Shown: one piece after another, positions 42,685 to 52,592 of the stretch
How positions within the stretch are numbered: the first letter of the stretch is position 1
How the letters are laid out: each line of letters opens with the position of its first letter
From: Mycolicibacterium alvei
GTDB taxonomy: Bacteria; Actinomycetota; Actinomycetes; Mycobacteriales; Mycobacteriaceae
Reading direction: 5' to 3'
DNA: 64,000 bases
NCBI RefSeq assembly: GCF_010727325.1
Contig: NZ_AP022565.1
Coordinates: forward strand, 620,001 to 684,000
Made by a program: the position numbers and the translations under genes
Notes under the pieces: generated by a model
The model's database searches: none
The model's input: the letters and a program-made list of their open reading frames with translations, nothing else
Told to the model about the DNA's origin: nothing

Positions 42685-43359
42685 CTAGCCCAGAGTGGCC
42701 AACGCTCCGCGGCTGACGTGCATCGTCTGCCCGGTGATGTGGCGGGCGGCCGGCGTGCTCAAAAACACTGCAAGACGGGCGAACTCGTCGGCAACCGACG
42801 GCGGCGTGGTGCCGAGACCGTCATAGCTCGGCTGGGCGGAGAGACCGGGGGCGATGGCGTTGACGGTGATTCCGCGGGTGCCGAAGTACGTTGCCTGGCC
42901 GGCGGTCCAGTCGCCGAGAGCCGCCTTGACCGCGGCTTCGATGCTGCCTTCGCGTGGGCTTGCGGGCACCACGTTGATGATCGAGCCGCCCGAGCTCAGC
43001 TGATCGCCGACGATCTGCACGGTCAGCACGGCCGACACCACGGTGGCATCCAACGCGTTGCGCCAGGCGGTGGCCTGGTCGGCGAGTGTGAAGGTGCGGG
43101 GGTCCTTGGCCTCGAACAGCGGGGCCGGGACATTGACCAGAGTGTCCAGGTGATGGGGGAACTGGGCACGGGCGTTCTCGAGGCTGGCGGGATCGGTGTT
43201 GTCGAACACGATCGAGGAGATGTCGAGCTGTTTGGCCGCCAACTCCAGATCTTCGCGACGGGAGCCGGCAATGGTCACGTTGTGGCCGGCATCGAGGAAA
43301 CCCGCCGCAATTGCGCGGCCGAGTTCGGTATCGCCGCCGGTGACCAGCACCTCCGCCAT
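42685..43359 (-). CDS. Short-chain dehydrogenase/reductase (Rv1856c-like)
   Basis: A 224-residue Rossmann protein. The nucleotide site is EVLVTGGDTELGRAIAAGFL (TGxxxxxG form) and the C-terminal catalytic region reads GQATYFGTRGITVNAIAPGL. The usual YxxxK is altered: tyrosine is present in TYFG but the lysine four positions on is arginine (YFGTR), so activity may be low or lost. The ATG at 43359 follows GGAGGT and is chosen over a longer start at 43416 that adds a basic tail. Substrate unknown. Confidence 0.82.
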   Translation of the reverse strand: MAEVLVTGGDTELGRAIAAGFLDAGHNVTIAGSRREDLELAAKQLDISSIVFDNTDPASLENARAQFPHHLDTLVNVPAPLFEAKDPRTFTLADQATAWRNALDATVVSAVLTVQIVGDQLSSGGSIINVVPASPREGSIEAAVKAALGDWTAGQATYFGTRGITVNAIAPGLSAQPSYDGLGTTPPSVADEFARLAVFLSTPAARHITGQTMHVSRGALATLG

Positions 43360-43504
43360 GATGTACCTCCAAGTACCTGGGGGTCGCCGCGCCGGACGCG
43401 GGCAACCACGGGTCAATGTTACTGGACGGTAGCTAGGTCGGGAAACTCGGCGCGCCCGTCGTCGGCTCGCATAAGGTGGCCGACGTGGTCGACAAGGCGG
43501 TGTC

Positions 43505-44299
43505 GTGACGAATTCGCCACGGCTTCCGCACTGGATCTATCTCCCTGCCGCGGTGGGTGCGATATTCGTCATGCTGCCCTTGGCCGCGATGGTGGCGAAG
43601 GTGGACTGGCCGCAGTTCGGGTCACTGATCTCCAGCCCGTCGTCGACGGCGGCGTTGAAGCTCAGCCTGAAGACGTCGCTGGCCAGCACGGTGCTGTGTG
43701 TGCTGTTCGGGGTCCCGTTGGCGTTGGTGCTGGCCCGCACCGAAGGATTCCTCACCCGAATCGTGCGGCCGCTGATCCTGTTGCCGCTGGTCCTGCCGCC
43801 GGTGGTCGGCGGTATCGCGTTGCTGTACGCATTCGGGCGACTGGGGTTGGTCGGCCGGTACCTGGAGGCAGCCGGGGTGCACATCGCGTTCACCACGGTG
43901 GCGGTGATCCTGGCCCAGACCTTCGTGTCCCTGCCGTTCCTGGTCATATCGCTGGAAGGTGCCGCGCGCACCGCCGGCGCCGATTTCGAGGTCGTGGCGG
44001 CGACTCTGGGTGCGCCCCCGGGAACCGTGTGGTGGCGGGTGACGCTGCCCTTGCTGGGGCCGGGCCTGATCTCGGGAGCCGTCCTGGCATTCGCGCGATC
44101 CCTGGGCGAGTTCGGTGCCACGTTGACGTTCGCAGGGTCACGCCAGGGAGTGACGCGCACCCTGCCTCTGGAGGTCTATCTCCAGCGCGAGAGCGACGCC
44201 GACGCCGCCGTCGCCCTGTCGGTGCTGCTGGTGGCGGTGGCGGCCGTCGTGGTCATCGGGCTCGGCAGTCGTCGGCTGCGGGCGGGCGGATGGTCATGA
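43505..44299 (+). CDS. modB: Molybdate ABC transporter permease ModB
   Basis: A 264-residue permease with about five to six transmembrane helices. The ABC coupling loop is [20 protein letters not shown] and the family pattern [15 protein letters not shown] is present near the C-terminus. It forms the membrane channel for molybdate uptake with ModC. The GTG at 43505 has little upstream room: modA, which precedes modB in M. tuberculosis (Rv1857), is missing here. Overlaps modC by four bases. Confidence 0.9.
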   Translation: MTNSPRLPHWIYLPAAVGAIFVMLPLAAMVAKVDWPQFGSLISSPSSTAALKLSLKTSLASTVLCVLFGVPLALVLARTEGFLTRIVRPLILLPLVLPPVVGGIALLYAFGRLGLVGRYLEAAGVHIAFTTVAVILAQTFVSLPFLVISLEGAARTAGADFEVVAATLGAPPGTVWWRVTLPLLGPGLISGAVLAFARSLGEFGATLTFAGSRQGVTRTLPLEVYLQRESDADAAVALSVLLVAVAAVVVIGLGSRRLRAGGWS

Positions 44300-45384
44300 C
44301 GCTGCAGGTGCGAGTTGTCGTCGAAAACCGGGGCTTGGACCTGGAATTCGAGGTAGCGGCCGGTGAGGTGCTGGCGGTGCTGGGCCCCAACGGCGCCGGC
44401 AAGTCGACCACGCTGCACTCCATCGCCGGACTGGTCGGCCTGGATGCCGGGCGGGTGCAGGTGGGGGACCGGGTGCTGACCGATACGGCCGCCGGGGTGC
44501 ACGTGCCCACGCATGACCGTCGGGTCGGCTTGCTGCTGCAGGACTCGCTGCTGTTTCCGCACCTGAGCGTGCTGTCCAACGTGGCATTCGGTGCGCGCAG
44601 TGGGCATCGGGCAGGGCACCGCGCTGCCGATGAGAGTGCTCGCCGGTGGTTGGCCGAGGTCGACGCGACGGATCTTGCCGATCGGCGGCCGCGCAGGCTT
44701 TCGGGTGGCCAGGCGCAACGGGTGGCGCTGGCCAGGGCGCTGGCCGCCGATCCCGAAGTGCTGCTGCTCGATGAACCATTGGCGGGGTTGGACGTGGCGG
44801 TGGCGGCGTCGATGCGCAAGGTGTTGCGCCGCGTTCTCGCTACTGGCGGCAGGTGCGCGGTGCTGATCACCCATGACCTGCTCGATGTCCTGACGCTGGC
44901 CGACCGAGTGGTCGTGGTGGAGGATGGACGCATCGTCGAAAGTGGTTCTGTGGCAGAAGTATTGGCTACGCCGAAGAGTCACTTCGCGGCAAGGTTCGCC
45001 GGTGTCAACTTGATCGGCGGCACCGCGGGCGCCGATGGCGTGCTGACCACCCCGTGGCAGGCGAAGTGGTACGGCACGCCGGCGGTCGACGTGCAGCCGG
45101 GCGCCCCGGCCGTCGCGCTGTTCTCCCCGGCGGCGGTCTCGGTGTATCGCGACGAACCCCACGGCAGTCCGCGCAACACCGTCGCGGTGACGGTCGCCGA
45201 GCTGGACAGCCGGGGGCCGGGCATCCGGGTGCGGGCCGATGAGCAGCCCGACGGCGCACCCGGCCTGGCCGCTGACATCACCGCGGAGGCGGCCGCCGAG
45301 CTTCGGCTGACCCCGGGCGACACCGTGTACCTGTCGGTGAAGGCGCAGGAGGTAGCCGTCCACCCGGCGGGGCACCGGAAGTGA
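44296..45384 (+). CDS. modC: Molybdate ABC transporter ATP-binding protein ModC
   Basis: A 362-residue ATPase. Walker [18 protein letters not shown]-loop [15 protein letters not shown], signature [16 protein letters not shown], Walker [16 protein letters not shown]. The C-terminal ~110 residues are the mop-type regulatory domain ([20 protein letters not shown]). The start at ATG 44296 (MTLQVRV) overlaps the modB stop as ATGA; ATG 44290 would add two residues. Molybdate feeds molybdopterin enzymes. Confidence 0.92.
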   Translation: MTLQVRVVVENRGLDLEFEVAAGEVLAVLGPNGAGKSTTLHSIAGLVGLDAGRVQVGDRVLTDTAAGVHVPTHDRRVGLLLQDSLLFPHLSVLSNVAFGARSGHRAGHRAADESARRWLAEVDATDLADRRPRRLSGGQAQRVALARALAADPEVLLLDEPLAGLDVAVAASMRKVLRRVLATGGRCAVLITHDLLDVLTLADRVVVVEDGRIVESGSVAEVLATPKSHFAARFAGVNLIGGTAGADGVLTTPWQAKWYGTPAVDVQPGAPAVALFSPAAVSVYRDEPHGSPRNTVAVTVAELDSRGPGIRVRADEQPDGAPGLAADITAEAAAELRLTPGDTVYLSVKAQEVAVHPAGHRK

Positions 45385-45623
45385 CCCGGGGTTCTCCACG
45401 TAACGCGGGCGAGTGCAGTCCCGAATCACCTGTTGAGGGTCCGGTCCGGCGAATGTCGGCGAGCGGGTTGCCAGCTCCGGCGTGGCGCCCGGCACGCTCG
45501 CGCCTTAGCAATCGTCATAATTGTATTTACCTGGGACTTTCCTGTGATCAGCAATTTTACTTTTGAGCACTCTAAGAGCAACTCACACTTGCGTCACGGC
45601 CGTAACACGGTAGTTTCTTCCAC

Positions 45624-46628
45624 ATGGACGAGTCGGATGCGATGTCACATCGGCGCAGAGGTCTGTCGAACAAGCTGGCACTGGTTGCGCTGACCGGTGC
45701 AACCGCCGTGGCCGTTGCGCTGCCGGCGGTGGCGTATGCGGATCCCGAGCCGGCACCCCCGGCGCCGGCGCCCGCCCCAGCTGTGCCCGGTGCCCCCGCT
45801 CCGGCTGCTCCCGCCCCAGCTGCTCCCGCCCCGGCTGCTCCCGCCCCAGCTGCCCCGGCTCCCGGAGCGCCTGTGCCCGCGTCGCCTGCGCCTGCCCCTG
45901 CAGATCCGAACGCCCCGGCTCCGGCCCCCGCACCTGCTCCCGCAGATCCCAACGCCCCGGCCCCGGCCCCCGCGCCGGAGCCCGGCCGAGTGGACAACGC
46001 AGCGGGCGGCTTCAGCTACGTCGTACCCGGCGGGTGGAAGGTGTCCGACGCGACCCAGTTGTCATACGGCCAGGCGTTGTTGACCCAGATCCCGCCGGAG
46101 GGCACGCCCGAGCCCCCGAACGACACCAGCGTGCTGCTCGGGCGTCTGGATCTGAAGCTGTTCGCCGGCGCCGAAGCCGACAATGCCAAGGCCGCCGTTC
46201 GCCTGGCCTCCGATATGGGTGAATTTTTCATGCCCTTCCCCGGAACCCGGGTGAATCAGGAGACCGTTCCACTCGATGCCAACGGGCTCACCGGTGTCGC
46301 CTCCTACTACGAGGTGAAGTTCACCGATACCAACAAGCCGAACGGCCAGATCTGGGCCGGTGTGGTCGGTGCACCGCCGGCCCCAGGAACCCCGCGCGGG
46401 CAGCGTGCTCCGGAACGCTGGTTCGTGGTCTGGCTGGGTACTGCGACGCATCCGGTGGACAAGGCCGCCGCTGCGACGTTGGCCAACTCGATCCGGCCGT
46501 GGACGCCTCCGCCGGCGGCCGCTCCTGACCCCAACGCACCGCCACCGCCTGCCGACCCGGCCCATCCCGGTGTTGGGGTGCCGGTACCGGTCACAAACGC
46601 TCCGCCGGAGATGCAGCCCCCGGCCTGA
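45624..46628 (+). CDS. apa: Alanine-proline-rich secreted protein Apa (fibronectin attachment protein)
   Basis: A 334-residue secreted protein. Signal peptide at about 1-39 ([20 protein letters not shown], cut before DPEPAP). Residues 40-130 are almost entirely Pro and Ala, in tandem PAPAA and [12 protein letters not shown] repeats, and the C-terminus is Pro-rich again. Between them lies the conserved globular domain ([55 protein letters not shown]). In M. tuberculosis Apa (Rv1860) is a mannosylated glycoprotein that binds fibronectin and DC-SIGN. Stands right after modC as in M. tuberculosis. Confidence 0.92.
   Translation: MDESDAMSHRRRGLSNKLALVALTGATAVAVALPAVAYADPEPAPPAPAPAPAVPGAPAPAAPAPAAPAPAAPAPAAPAPGAPVPASPAPAPADPNAPAPAPAPAPADPNAPAPAPAPEPGRVDNAAGGFSYVVPGGWKVSDATQLSYGQALLTQIPPEGTPEPPNDTSVLLGRLDLKLFAGAEADNAKAAVRLASDMGEFFMPFPGTRVNQETVPLDANGLTGVASYYEVKFTDTNKPNGQIWAGVVGAPPAPGTPRGQRAPERWFVVWLGTATHPVDKAAAATLANSIRPWTPPPAAAPDPNAPPPPADPAHPGVGVPVPVTNAPPEMQPPA
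45799..45990 (+). repeat. In-frame Pro/Ala coding repeats within apa
   Basis: A 15-base unit (close to CTGCTCCCGCCCCGG) is repeated about four times between 45801 and 45855, coding for PAPAA. A larger unit coding for [12 protein letters not shown] then occurs twice (about 45900-45985). Repeats keep the frame, so copy number can change without breaking the gene. Confidence 0.8.
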
Positions 46629-46737
46629 TGCCGGGTGGTTGATCGATGATCTATCTTTCCCGGGAACCCATCCCAATCGTTACGTTTGTGGAGTAGACGT
46701 AGGTGCTAACTACTCGTCGTGACTAGGGAGACTTCCT

Positions 46738-47004
46738 GTGGGAAACATCATCGGCACGATTATCTTCGGCGCGATCATCGGGGTTCTGGCGCGTCTGGTC
46801 GTTCCCGGAAAGCAAGCCATGGGGTGGATAATCACCATCGTCATCGGCATTGTCGGCGCGCTTGTCGGATATTGGCTCTGGGGCCAGATCGCCAGCCCTG
46901 GGAATGCCAACACCGGTGGAATCGACTGGATCCGCTGGTTGATAAGCATTGCCGTGGCAGTGGTCCTCACTCTCGGATATACGGCGCTCACTCGCAAGAA
47001 GTAA
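46738..47004 (+). CDS. GlsB/YeaQ/YmgE-family small membrane protein (Rv1861-like)
   Basis: An 88-residue protein with three hydrophobic segments (IIGTIIFGAIIGVLARLVVP; IITIVIGIVGALVGYWLWG; WIRWLISIAVAVVLTLGYTA). The pattern ARLVVPGKQAMGWIITIVIG is typical of the transglycosylase-associated/GlsB stress-protein family. The role is unclear; homologues are induced by stress. GTG 46738 follows an AGGGAGACTTCCT site. Confidence 0.88.
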   Translation: MGNIIGTIIFGAIIGVLARLVVPGKQAMGWIITIVIGIVGALVGYWLWGQIASPGNANTGGIDWIRWLISIAVAVVLTLGYTALTRKK

Positions 47005-47092
47005 GGCCTTCTCGATACGCGTGTTTCTCGATCGGTGATTCCGCTATGACTGGTCGGAATGGTCCACCGGACCCGTTGACAGGTGCTTGGTC

Positions 47093-48109
47093 ATGACCAC
47101 CGGGACCATGAGGGCCTGGCAGGTCGTCACGCCCGGTCCGGTGAGTTCGCATCCGCTGCAACGGGTAACCGTGCCCACCCCGCAGCCCGGGCCTGACGAA
47201 CTGCTCGTCAAGGTTCTGGCCTGCGGGGTGTGTCGGACCGATCTGCATGTGGCCGAAGGGGATCTGGCCGTACACCGGCCACGGGTGATCCCCGGGCACG
47301 AGGTGGTCGGGGAGGTTGTCGCGGTCGGTGCCGATACCGGCGGCGGGTTCGCCCCCGGTGATCGGGTAGGTGTGGCGTGGCTGCGGCACACCTGCGGGCA
47401 GTGTGTCTATTGCCTACGGGGTCGGGAAAATCTCTGTCCGTCCTCGCTGTACACGGGCTGGGACGCCGACGGCGGCTATGCCGAATTCACCACCGTTCCC
47501 GACGCTTTCGCGTTGCGGTTGCCGACCGGATATTCCGATGTCGAGCTGGCGCCGCTGTTGTGCGCGGGCATCATCGGCTACCGCGCTCTGTTACGCGCCG
47601 ACCTGCCTCCGGGCGGACGGCTGGGACTCTACGGTTTCGGCGGCAGCGCGCACCTGACGGCGCAGGTGGCGTTGGCGCAGGGCGCCCGGGTGCATGTGAT
47701 GACCCGTGGCGAGCGCGCCCGGGAACTCGCACTGGCGCTGGGTGCGTCGTCGGTGCAGGGCAGTGCCGATATGCCGCCCGAACCTTTGGATGCCGCAATC
47801 CTGTTCGCGCCGGTGGGGGATCTGGTGCTGCCTGCGTTGGCGGCACTGGACCGCGGCGGTGTCCTGGCCATCGCGGGCATTCACCTCAGCGACATTCCGA
47901 CCTTGAACTATCAACAGCACGTGTTCTTCGAACGCGAGATTCGGTCGGTAACTGCCAACACCCGTGCCGATGCCCGCGATTTCCTGGCGTTCGCGGGTGC
48001 ACACCGGATGGTGGTCAGCACTCCCGAGTACGCCCTGGACCGTGCCGGTGATGCGTTGGCCGACCTCGGTGCCGGACGTGTGGCGGGTGCTGCGGTGTTG
48101 CGGGTTTAG
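47093..48109 (+). CDS. adhA: Zinc-dependent alcohol dehydrogenase AdhA
   Basis: A 338-residue MDR-family enzyme. Catalytic zinc residues appear in CGVCRTDLH and [12 protein letters not shown], and the structural zinc lobe has four cysteines in [15 protein letters not shown]. The Rossmann fold is [18 protein letters not shown]. It oxidises primary alcohols or reduces aldehydes with NAD(P). It matches Rv1862 in position, after the Rv1861 homologue. ATG 47093 is preferred; TTG 47087 adds two residues. Confidence 0.9.
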   Translation: MTTGTMRAWQVVTPGPVSSHPLQRVTVPTPQPGPDELLVKVLACGVCRTDLHVAEGDLAVHRPRVIPGHEVVGEVVAVGADTGGGFAPGDRVGVAWLRHTCGQCVYCLRGRENLCPSSLYTGWDADGGYAEFTTVPDAFALRLPTGYSDVELAPLLCAGIIGYRALLRADLPPGGRLGLYGFGGSAHLTAQVALAQGARVHVMTRGERARELALALGASSVQGSADMPPEPLDAAILFAPVGDLVLPALAALDRGGVLAIAGIHLSDIPTLNYQQHVFFEREIRSVTANTRADARDFLAFAGAHRMVVSTPEYALDRAGDALADLGAGRVAGAAVLRV

Positions 48110-48110
48110 C

Positions 48111-48584
48111 TCAGAGCGCTGCGAGCGCGGCGCCAAGTCGGCCGTCGAGGTCGCCGTGACCGAAGGCGTACAGAGGGCCGAACCCGTCGTTGATCACCCG
48201 GATGAGGCGGGCCATCCCGCGAGCGTTGACCGGCAGCGGTGAATGCAGCCGCAGGGTGATGGCATCGATCGTGGCCTCGGCTGTGGAAATATTCTTGCGG
48301 TGCAACGGCATTCGTGACGACCACAGGATGCTGTCATTGCGGCTCTCGCTAACGCAGCGGCGCAGCAACCGGGCGATGGCTTCCCGTTCGGAGATCGACG
48401 TGAGTCGCGTGGCGCGGGCCGCGATGGCGCTGCCCGGGGGTGCCGGAGTGCCGACGGCCAGCATGGCGTCGAGGCGGCCGGATCGAATCCGTGCGGTCAG
48501 GCGGGCTCGAATGGACGCGCGCCGGAGGACGGGTGCACGACGGGGTGTGAGCGCTGAAATCGCAGAAATTCGGTTGTCGTTCAT
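48111..48584 (-). CDS. Conserved mycobacterial hypothetical protein
   Basis: A 157-residue, arginine-rich helical protein (SALTPRRAPVLRRASIRARL; RLTSISEREAIARLLRRCVS; DAITLRLHSPLPVNARGMAR; GFGPLYAFGHGDLDGRLGAA). It belongs to a family common in mycobacteria whose members end in GDLxGRLGAALAAL. No catalytic motif, signal or membrane segment. It converges with adhA, one base between the stop codons. A function is not known. Confidence 0.75.
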   Translation of the reverse strand: MNDNRISAISALTPRRAPVLRRASIRARLTARIRSGRLDAMLAVGTPAPPGSAIAARATRLTSISEREAIARLLRRCVSESRNDSILWSSRMPLHRKNISTAEATIDAITLRLHSPLPVNARGMARLIRVINDGFGPLYAFGHGDLDGRLGAALAAL

Positions 48585-48704
48585 GGCGATACCTCGTAGT
48601 TCCCGTGGTGCTCGAATCCGGAATACATGACTATCTAAGACGGTACGCCGGTCACGGATGACTAGTCAAACCAATTTAGCGGTCACGGCGGTACGCTTGG
48701 CATC

Positions 48705-49283
48705 ATGACGACGAGGTGGGCCGGCGACACCGAGACCAAACCCGCGCCCGGGCAGTTGGCCCGGATTCAGGCCTTGGTCAACACCATCGAATTGCCCGTC
48801 GGAACGGATCGCCTCGCCCGTCCTGACGACGCGGCACCGTGGCTGGCCGCCAACGGGTGGCTCGCTGCCGGTGCCAGCCCGACAGCGGCCGAGCTCGACC
48901 AGGTGCGCAAGGTGCGCGAGGCGCTGCGTGCGCTGCTGATCCACCACAGCGGCGGCACCGCACCGCAGGCCGATCATCTGGCGGCACTGAAGGCGCTCAC
49001 CGATACCTCGACCGCGAAGGTCGACCTGACTCCCGAAGGGCAGGTGCACTTGTCGGCGGCAGGTGAGGGCGTGGGCGAGCGCCTACTCGAGGTGCTGCTG
49101 GTGATGCGCGACGCGCAGCGGGACGGTACCTGGGCCCGTCTGAAGGCATGTGCGAACGACGAATGCACGTGGGCTTTCTATGACCGGTCCCGCAACCACG
49201 GTGGTACCTGGTGCGACATGTCCAGCTGCGGGAACATGCTGAAGAACCGTGAGTTCAGGGCGCGGAGACGCGGCGGCAGTTAG
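48705..49283 (+). CDS. CGNR zinc-finger / ABATE-domain protein
   Basis: A 192-residue protein. The N-terminal ~140 residues form the stress-linked ABATE domain, and the C-terminal CGNR zinc finger (CANDECTWAFYDRSRNHGGT, then WCDMSSCGNMLKNREFRARR) has four cysteines that bind Zn and the conserved CGN motif. Members are presumed transcriptional regulators. ATG 48705 is preceded by a 120-base gap with two CGGTCACGG direct repeats that could be an operator. Converges with the CPBP gene by a four-base overlap. Confidence 0.85.
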   Translation: MTTRWAGDTETKPAPGQLARIQALVNTIELPVGTDRLARPDDAAPWLAANGWLAAGASPTAAELDQVRKVREALRALLIHHSGGTAPQADHLAALKALTDTSTAKVDLTPEGQVHLSAAGEGVGERLLEVLLVMRDAQRDGTWARLKACANDECTWAFYDRSRNHGGTWCDMSSCGNMLKNREFRARRRGGS

Positions 49284-50044
49284 GTCGACAGGTGCCACAC
49301 CACGGCGGCGGCCAGTGCGCCGATCCCGTTGAGTGACCAGTGCAGGGCGATCGGCGCGATCAGGCTGCCGCTGCGTCGGCGCAGCCAGGTGAACACGAAG
49401 CCGGCGATGCCGGTGGCGATCACGGCGAGCACTACACCGGCGACCATGCCGAACAGGCCGCCGCCAAACAGTCGGGTGAACCCGACGTTCTCGCTCGTCA
49501 GGCCCAGCGAACTGGCGATGTGCCAGAGACCGAACAACAGCGAGCCACCCGCGGCGACGCCGCGAAACCCCCAGGCCCGGTTGAGGGCTCCGTGCAGTAC
49601 CCCGCGAAACGCCAGTTCCTCGGGGATCACGGTTTGCAGCGGGATGATCACCATCGACGCCAGAAGCGCGCCCGAGATGGTGGCGTAGTTGTCGTTCATG
49701 AACATCGGCCGCGTCCACGGCAGCGCCGCCCCGATCGCGATCACCGAGACCACCAGGGCGACAGCACCGAGCGCGTACCCGGCGCCCGCGCGCCAGTGCT
49801 CGCGGCCCAGTCCGAGTTCCGTCCACCCCAGGCCACGGGCCCGCACCAGGATCAACAGGCCGACCGCGGCGGCCGGGACGGTGGCGATACTGGCCCACGG
49901 GGTGGTGAAGTGCGCGATCAGGTTGGTCAGCGTGAGGATGACGACGACGATGCCGATGTCGGCATAGATCCGGAAGCGATGCAACGCAGAGAGCTGGGCC
50001 ACCAGCGGATGTGGGTGCGCGGCCACGGCGCTCTGATCAGACAT
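49280..50044 (-). CDS. CPBP-family intramembrane glutamic endopeptidase (Abi/CAAX type)
   Basis: A 254-residue membrane protein with about six to seven helices. The catalytic motifs are PEELAFRGVLHG (EExxxR), FGLWHIASS and HWSLNG, as in Rce1/Abi proteases. Target proteins are not known. The ATG at 50044 (MSDQSAVAAHPHPLVAQLSA) is the first start upstream of the membrane domain; more upstream sequence belongs to the phosphoketolase reverse-frame shadow. It follows the phosphoketolase gene by 38 bases. Confidence 0.88.
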   Translation of the reverse strand: MSDQSAVAAHPHPLVAQLSALHRFRIYADIGIVVVILTLTNLIAHFTTPWASIATVPAAAVGLLILVRARGLGWTELGLGREHWRAGAGYALGAVALVVSVIAIGAALPWTRPMFMNDNYATISGALLASMVIIPLQTVIPEELAFRGVLHGALNRAWGFRGVAAGGSLLFGLWHIASSLGLTSENVGFTRLFGGGLFGMVAGVVLAVIATGIAGFVFTWLRRRSGSLIAPIALHWSLNGIGALAAAVVWHLST

Positions 50045-50082
50045 AACTCGGCAATCGTACCGGTGCAGCGCAATTACCCAGG

Positions 50083-52476
50083 TCACACCGCATCCCAGGT
50101 CCAATTGGAGATCGCCGGGTCGTCCTCGCCGTGCTCGCGGGTGTACCTGCGGGCGGCCAACCGGGCATCGACCATGTCCTGCCGCAGCCCGGCAGCCCTG
50201 ATCGCCAGGCCGTCGACCCGGTCGATCACGTCCATGACCAGGTGGAACCGGTCGAGGTCGTTGAGCATCACCATGTCGAAGGGCGTCGTCGTCGTACCGC
50301 GCTCTTTGAACCCGCGGACGTGGAGTTGGTCGTGGTTGGCGTGCCGGTAGGTCAGCCGGTGTATCAGCCACGGGTAGCCGTGATAGGCAAAGATGATCGG
50401 CTTGTCCGTGGTGAAGATCGAGTCGAACTCGCGATCGGGCAATCCGTGCGGATGTTCGGACTCGGGTTGCAGGCGCATGATGTCGACGACGTTGACGACC
50501 CGGACCGACAGGTCGGGAAGTTTGCGCCGCAGAATGTCGGCGGCGGCCAGGGTCTCCAGGGTCGGGATGTCGCCGGCGCAGGCCAACACCACGTCGGGCT
50601 CGCCGGTGGCATTGCCCGCCCACTCCCAGATCCCCAGCCCGCGCGTGCAGTGCGCGACGGCCTCCTCCATCGTCAGGTACGTCAACGCCGGTTGCTTGCC
50701 TGCCACGATGACGTTCACGTATTGGCGGCTGCGCAGGCAGTGGTCGGCCACCGAGAGCAGGGTGTTGGCATCCGGCGGCAGGTAGACGCGCACCACCTCG
50801 GGACGTTTGTTGGCGACGTGGTCGATGAAGCCCGGATCCTGGTGCGACGCGCCGTTGTGGTCCTGGCGCCACACATGCGAGGTCAGCAGATAGTTCAGCG
50901 ATGCGATCGGCCGGCGCCACGGTAGCTGCGAACTGCTGAACAGCCACTTGACGTGCTGATTGAGCATGGAATCGACGATGTGAACGAAGGCCTCGTAGCA
51001 GTTGAAGAGCCCGTGCCGCCCGGTCAGGAGGTAGCCCTCCAACCAGCCCTGGCACAGGTGTTCGGACAGCACTTCCATCACCCTGCCGTCCGGCGCCAGG
51101 TTCTCGTCGACGGGCAGCGTCTCGCCCTGCCATGCCTTGTCGGTCTTCTCGAACACCGCGGCCAGGCGGTTGGAGGCGGTCTCGTCGGGACCCATCAGCC
51201 GGAACCGATCCGGATTACCGGCGATGACATCACGCAGGAACGTGCCGAGCACCCGGGTGGCTTCCGCGGTTTCGGCACCGGGGCGCTGCACGGTGACCGC
51301 GTAGTCGGTGAAGTCCGGCAGGTCGAGGTCACGCAGTAGTAGCCCACCGTTGGCGTGCGTGTTGGCGCTCATCCGCCGGGTGCCCGTCGGAGCGAGTGCG
51401 CGCAGATCGGGACGCAATGCCCCGGTGGCGTCGAAGAGTTCCTCGGGCCGGTAGCTGCGCAGCCAGGTCTCGAGCTGGGCCAGGTGCGACGGGTTGGTCC
51501 GGGTCTCCGACAGCGGCACCTGGTGGGAGCGCCACGTGCCCTCGACCAGTTTGCCGTCCACCTCGTGCGGGCCGGTCCAGCCCTTGGGGGTGCGCAGGAT
51601 GATCATCGGCCACAGCGGACGGACGGACTCGCCGTCGGTACGGGCCGCCCGCTGGATCGCCGTGATCTGGTCGAACGCCTCGTCCATCGCCGCGGCCAAC
51701 TGCTGGTGCACGTCGGCCGGGTCGTCCCCGGCCACTCCGGCTGATTCGTCGCTCGCGACGGTGATGGGCCGATAGCCGTAGCCGTAGAACAGGGATTCGA
51801 GCTCTTCTTGCGGAATGCGGGACAGCACTGTGGGATTGGCGATCTTGTAGCCGTTGAGATGCAGGATCGGCAGCACTGCCCCGTCGACGACGGGGTTGAG
51901 GAACTTGTTCGAATGCCAGCTGGCGGCCAGCGGTCCGGTCTCGGCCTCGCCGTCGCCGATCACGCAGGCCACCACCAGATCCGGATTGTCGAACGCGGCC
52001 CCGTAGGCGTGCACCAGGGCGTATCCGAGTTCACCGCCCTCGTGGATGGAGCCGGGTGTCTCGGCGGCCACGTGGCTGGGGATCCCGCCGGGAAACGAGA
52101 ACTGGCGGAACAGTTTCCGCAGACCGTCGGTGTCCGGCCCGATTGCGGAGTAGACCTCGCTGTAGGTGCCTTCCAGGTAGGCGTTGGCCACCAGACCCGG
52201 ACCGCCGTGGCCTGGTCCGGTCACGTAGATGAGGTTCGCATCGCGTTCGCGGATGATCCGGTTGAGGTGGGCGTAGAGCAGGTTCAGCCCCGGGGTGGTG
52301 CCCCAGTGACCCAGCAGTCGCGGCTTGACGTGTTCGGCGGCCAGCGGCTCGTCGAGCAGCGGATTATCCAGGAGATAGATCTGACCGACGGACAGGTAGT
52401 TCGCCGCCCGCCAGTAGGCGTTGAGCCGCTCGAGTTCTGTGTCGGTCAGTGCCGGTGATCCAGTCGCGTCGCTCAT
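50083..52476 (-). CDS. xfp: Xylulose-5-phosphate/fructose-6-phosphate phosphoketolase
   Basis: A 797-residue thiamine diphosphate enzyme, the usual length. Motifs: [20 protein letters not shown], the TPP-binding [40 protein letters not shown], and the conserved [20 protein letters not shown] in the C-terminal part. It splits xylulose 5-phosphate (or fructose 6-phosphate) with phosphate to give acetyl phosphate and a triose or erythrose phosphate, a bypass of glycolysis. Divergent from the Rv1867-like gene with 116 bases of promoter space. Confidence 0.95.
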   Translation of the reverse strand: MSDATGSPALTDTELERLNAYWRAANYLSVGQIYLLDNPLLDEPLAAEHVKPRLLGHWGTTPGLNLLYAHLNRIIRERDANLIYVTGPGHGGPGLVANAYLEGTYSEVYSAIGPDTDGLRKLFRQFSFPGGIPSHVAAETPGSIHEGGELGYALVHAYGAAFDNPDLVVACVIGDGEAETGPLAASWHSNKFLNPVVDGAVLPILHLNGYKIANPTVLSRIPQEELESLFYGYGYRPITVASDESAGVAGDDPADVHQQLAAAMDEAFDQITAIQRAARTDGESVRPLWPMIILRTPKGWTGPHEVDGKLVEGTWRSHQVPLSETRTNPSHLAQLETWLRSYRPEELFDATGALRPDLRALAPTGTRRMSANTHANGGLLLRDLDLPDFTDYAVTVQRPGAETAEATRVLGTFLRDVIAGNPDRFRLMGPDETASNRLAAVFEKTDKAWQGETLPVDENLAPDGRVMEVLSEHLCQGWLEGYLLTGRHGLFNCYEAFVHIVDSMLNQHVKWLFSSSQLPWRRPIASLNYLLTSHVWRQDHNGASHQDPGFIDHVANKRPEVVRVYLPPDANTLLSVADHCLRSRQYVNVIVAGKQPALTYLTMEEAVAHCTRGLGIWEWAGNATGEPDVVLACAGDIPTLETLAAADILRRKLPDLSVRVVNVVDIMRLQPESEHPHGLPDREFDSIFTTDKPIIFAYHGYPWLIHRLTYRHANHDQLHVRGFKERGTTTTPFDMVMLNDLDRFHLVMDVIDRVDGLAIRAAGLRQDMVDARLAARRYTREHGEDDPAISNWTWDAV

Positions 52477-52592
52477 ATCCTCATAGTGGCCGGTGTCGGT
52501 GAATGGTGTCTGCGATCCGGGTACCCGGATTCGTTCCGGTCAACCAACGCGACGCGAAATCACGCCGCCTCGCGTCGGCTAGGTTCGTGGGC

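Noticed and set aside
41719..44295. Upstream part of the very long open frame that contains modC
   Set aside because: The part before 44296 lies antisense to the LLM oxidoreductase and SDR genes and overlaps modB in another frame; only the ModC portion is a real protein.
45385..45623. A small gene in the 239-base gap before apa
   Set aside because: Short open frames lack ribosome sites and conservation; the relatively AT-rich part near 45515-45570 looks like promoter DNA.
50045..51133. N-terminal extension of the CPBP gene through phosphoketolase
   Set aside because: It is an out-of-frame reading of the phosphoketolase gene on the same strand; the true start is at 50044.
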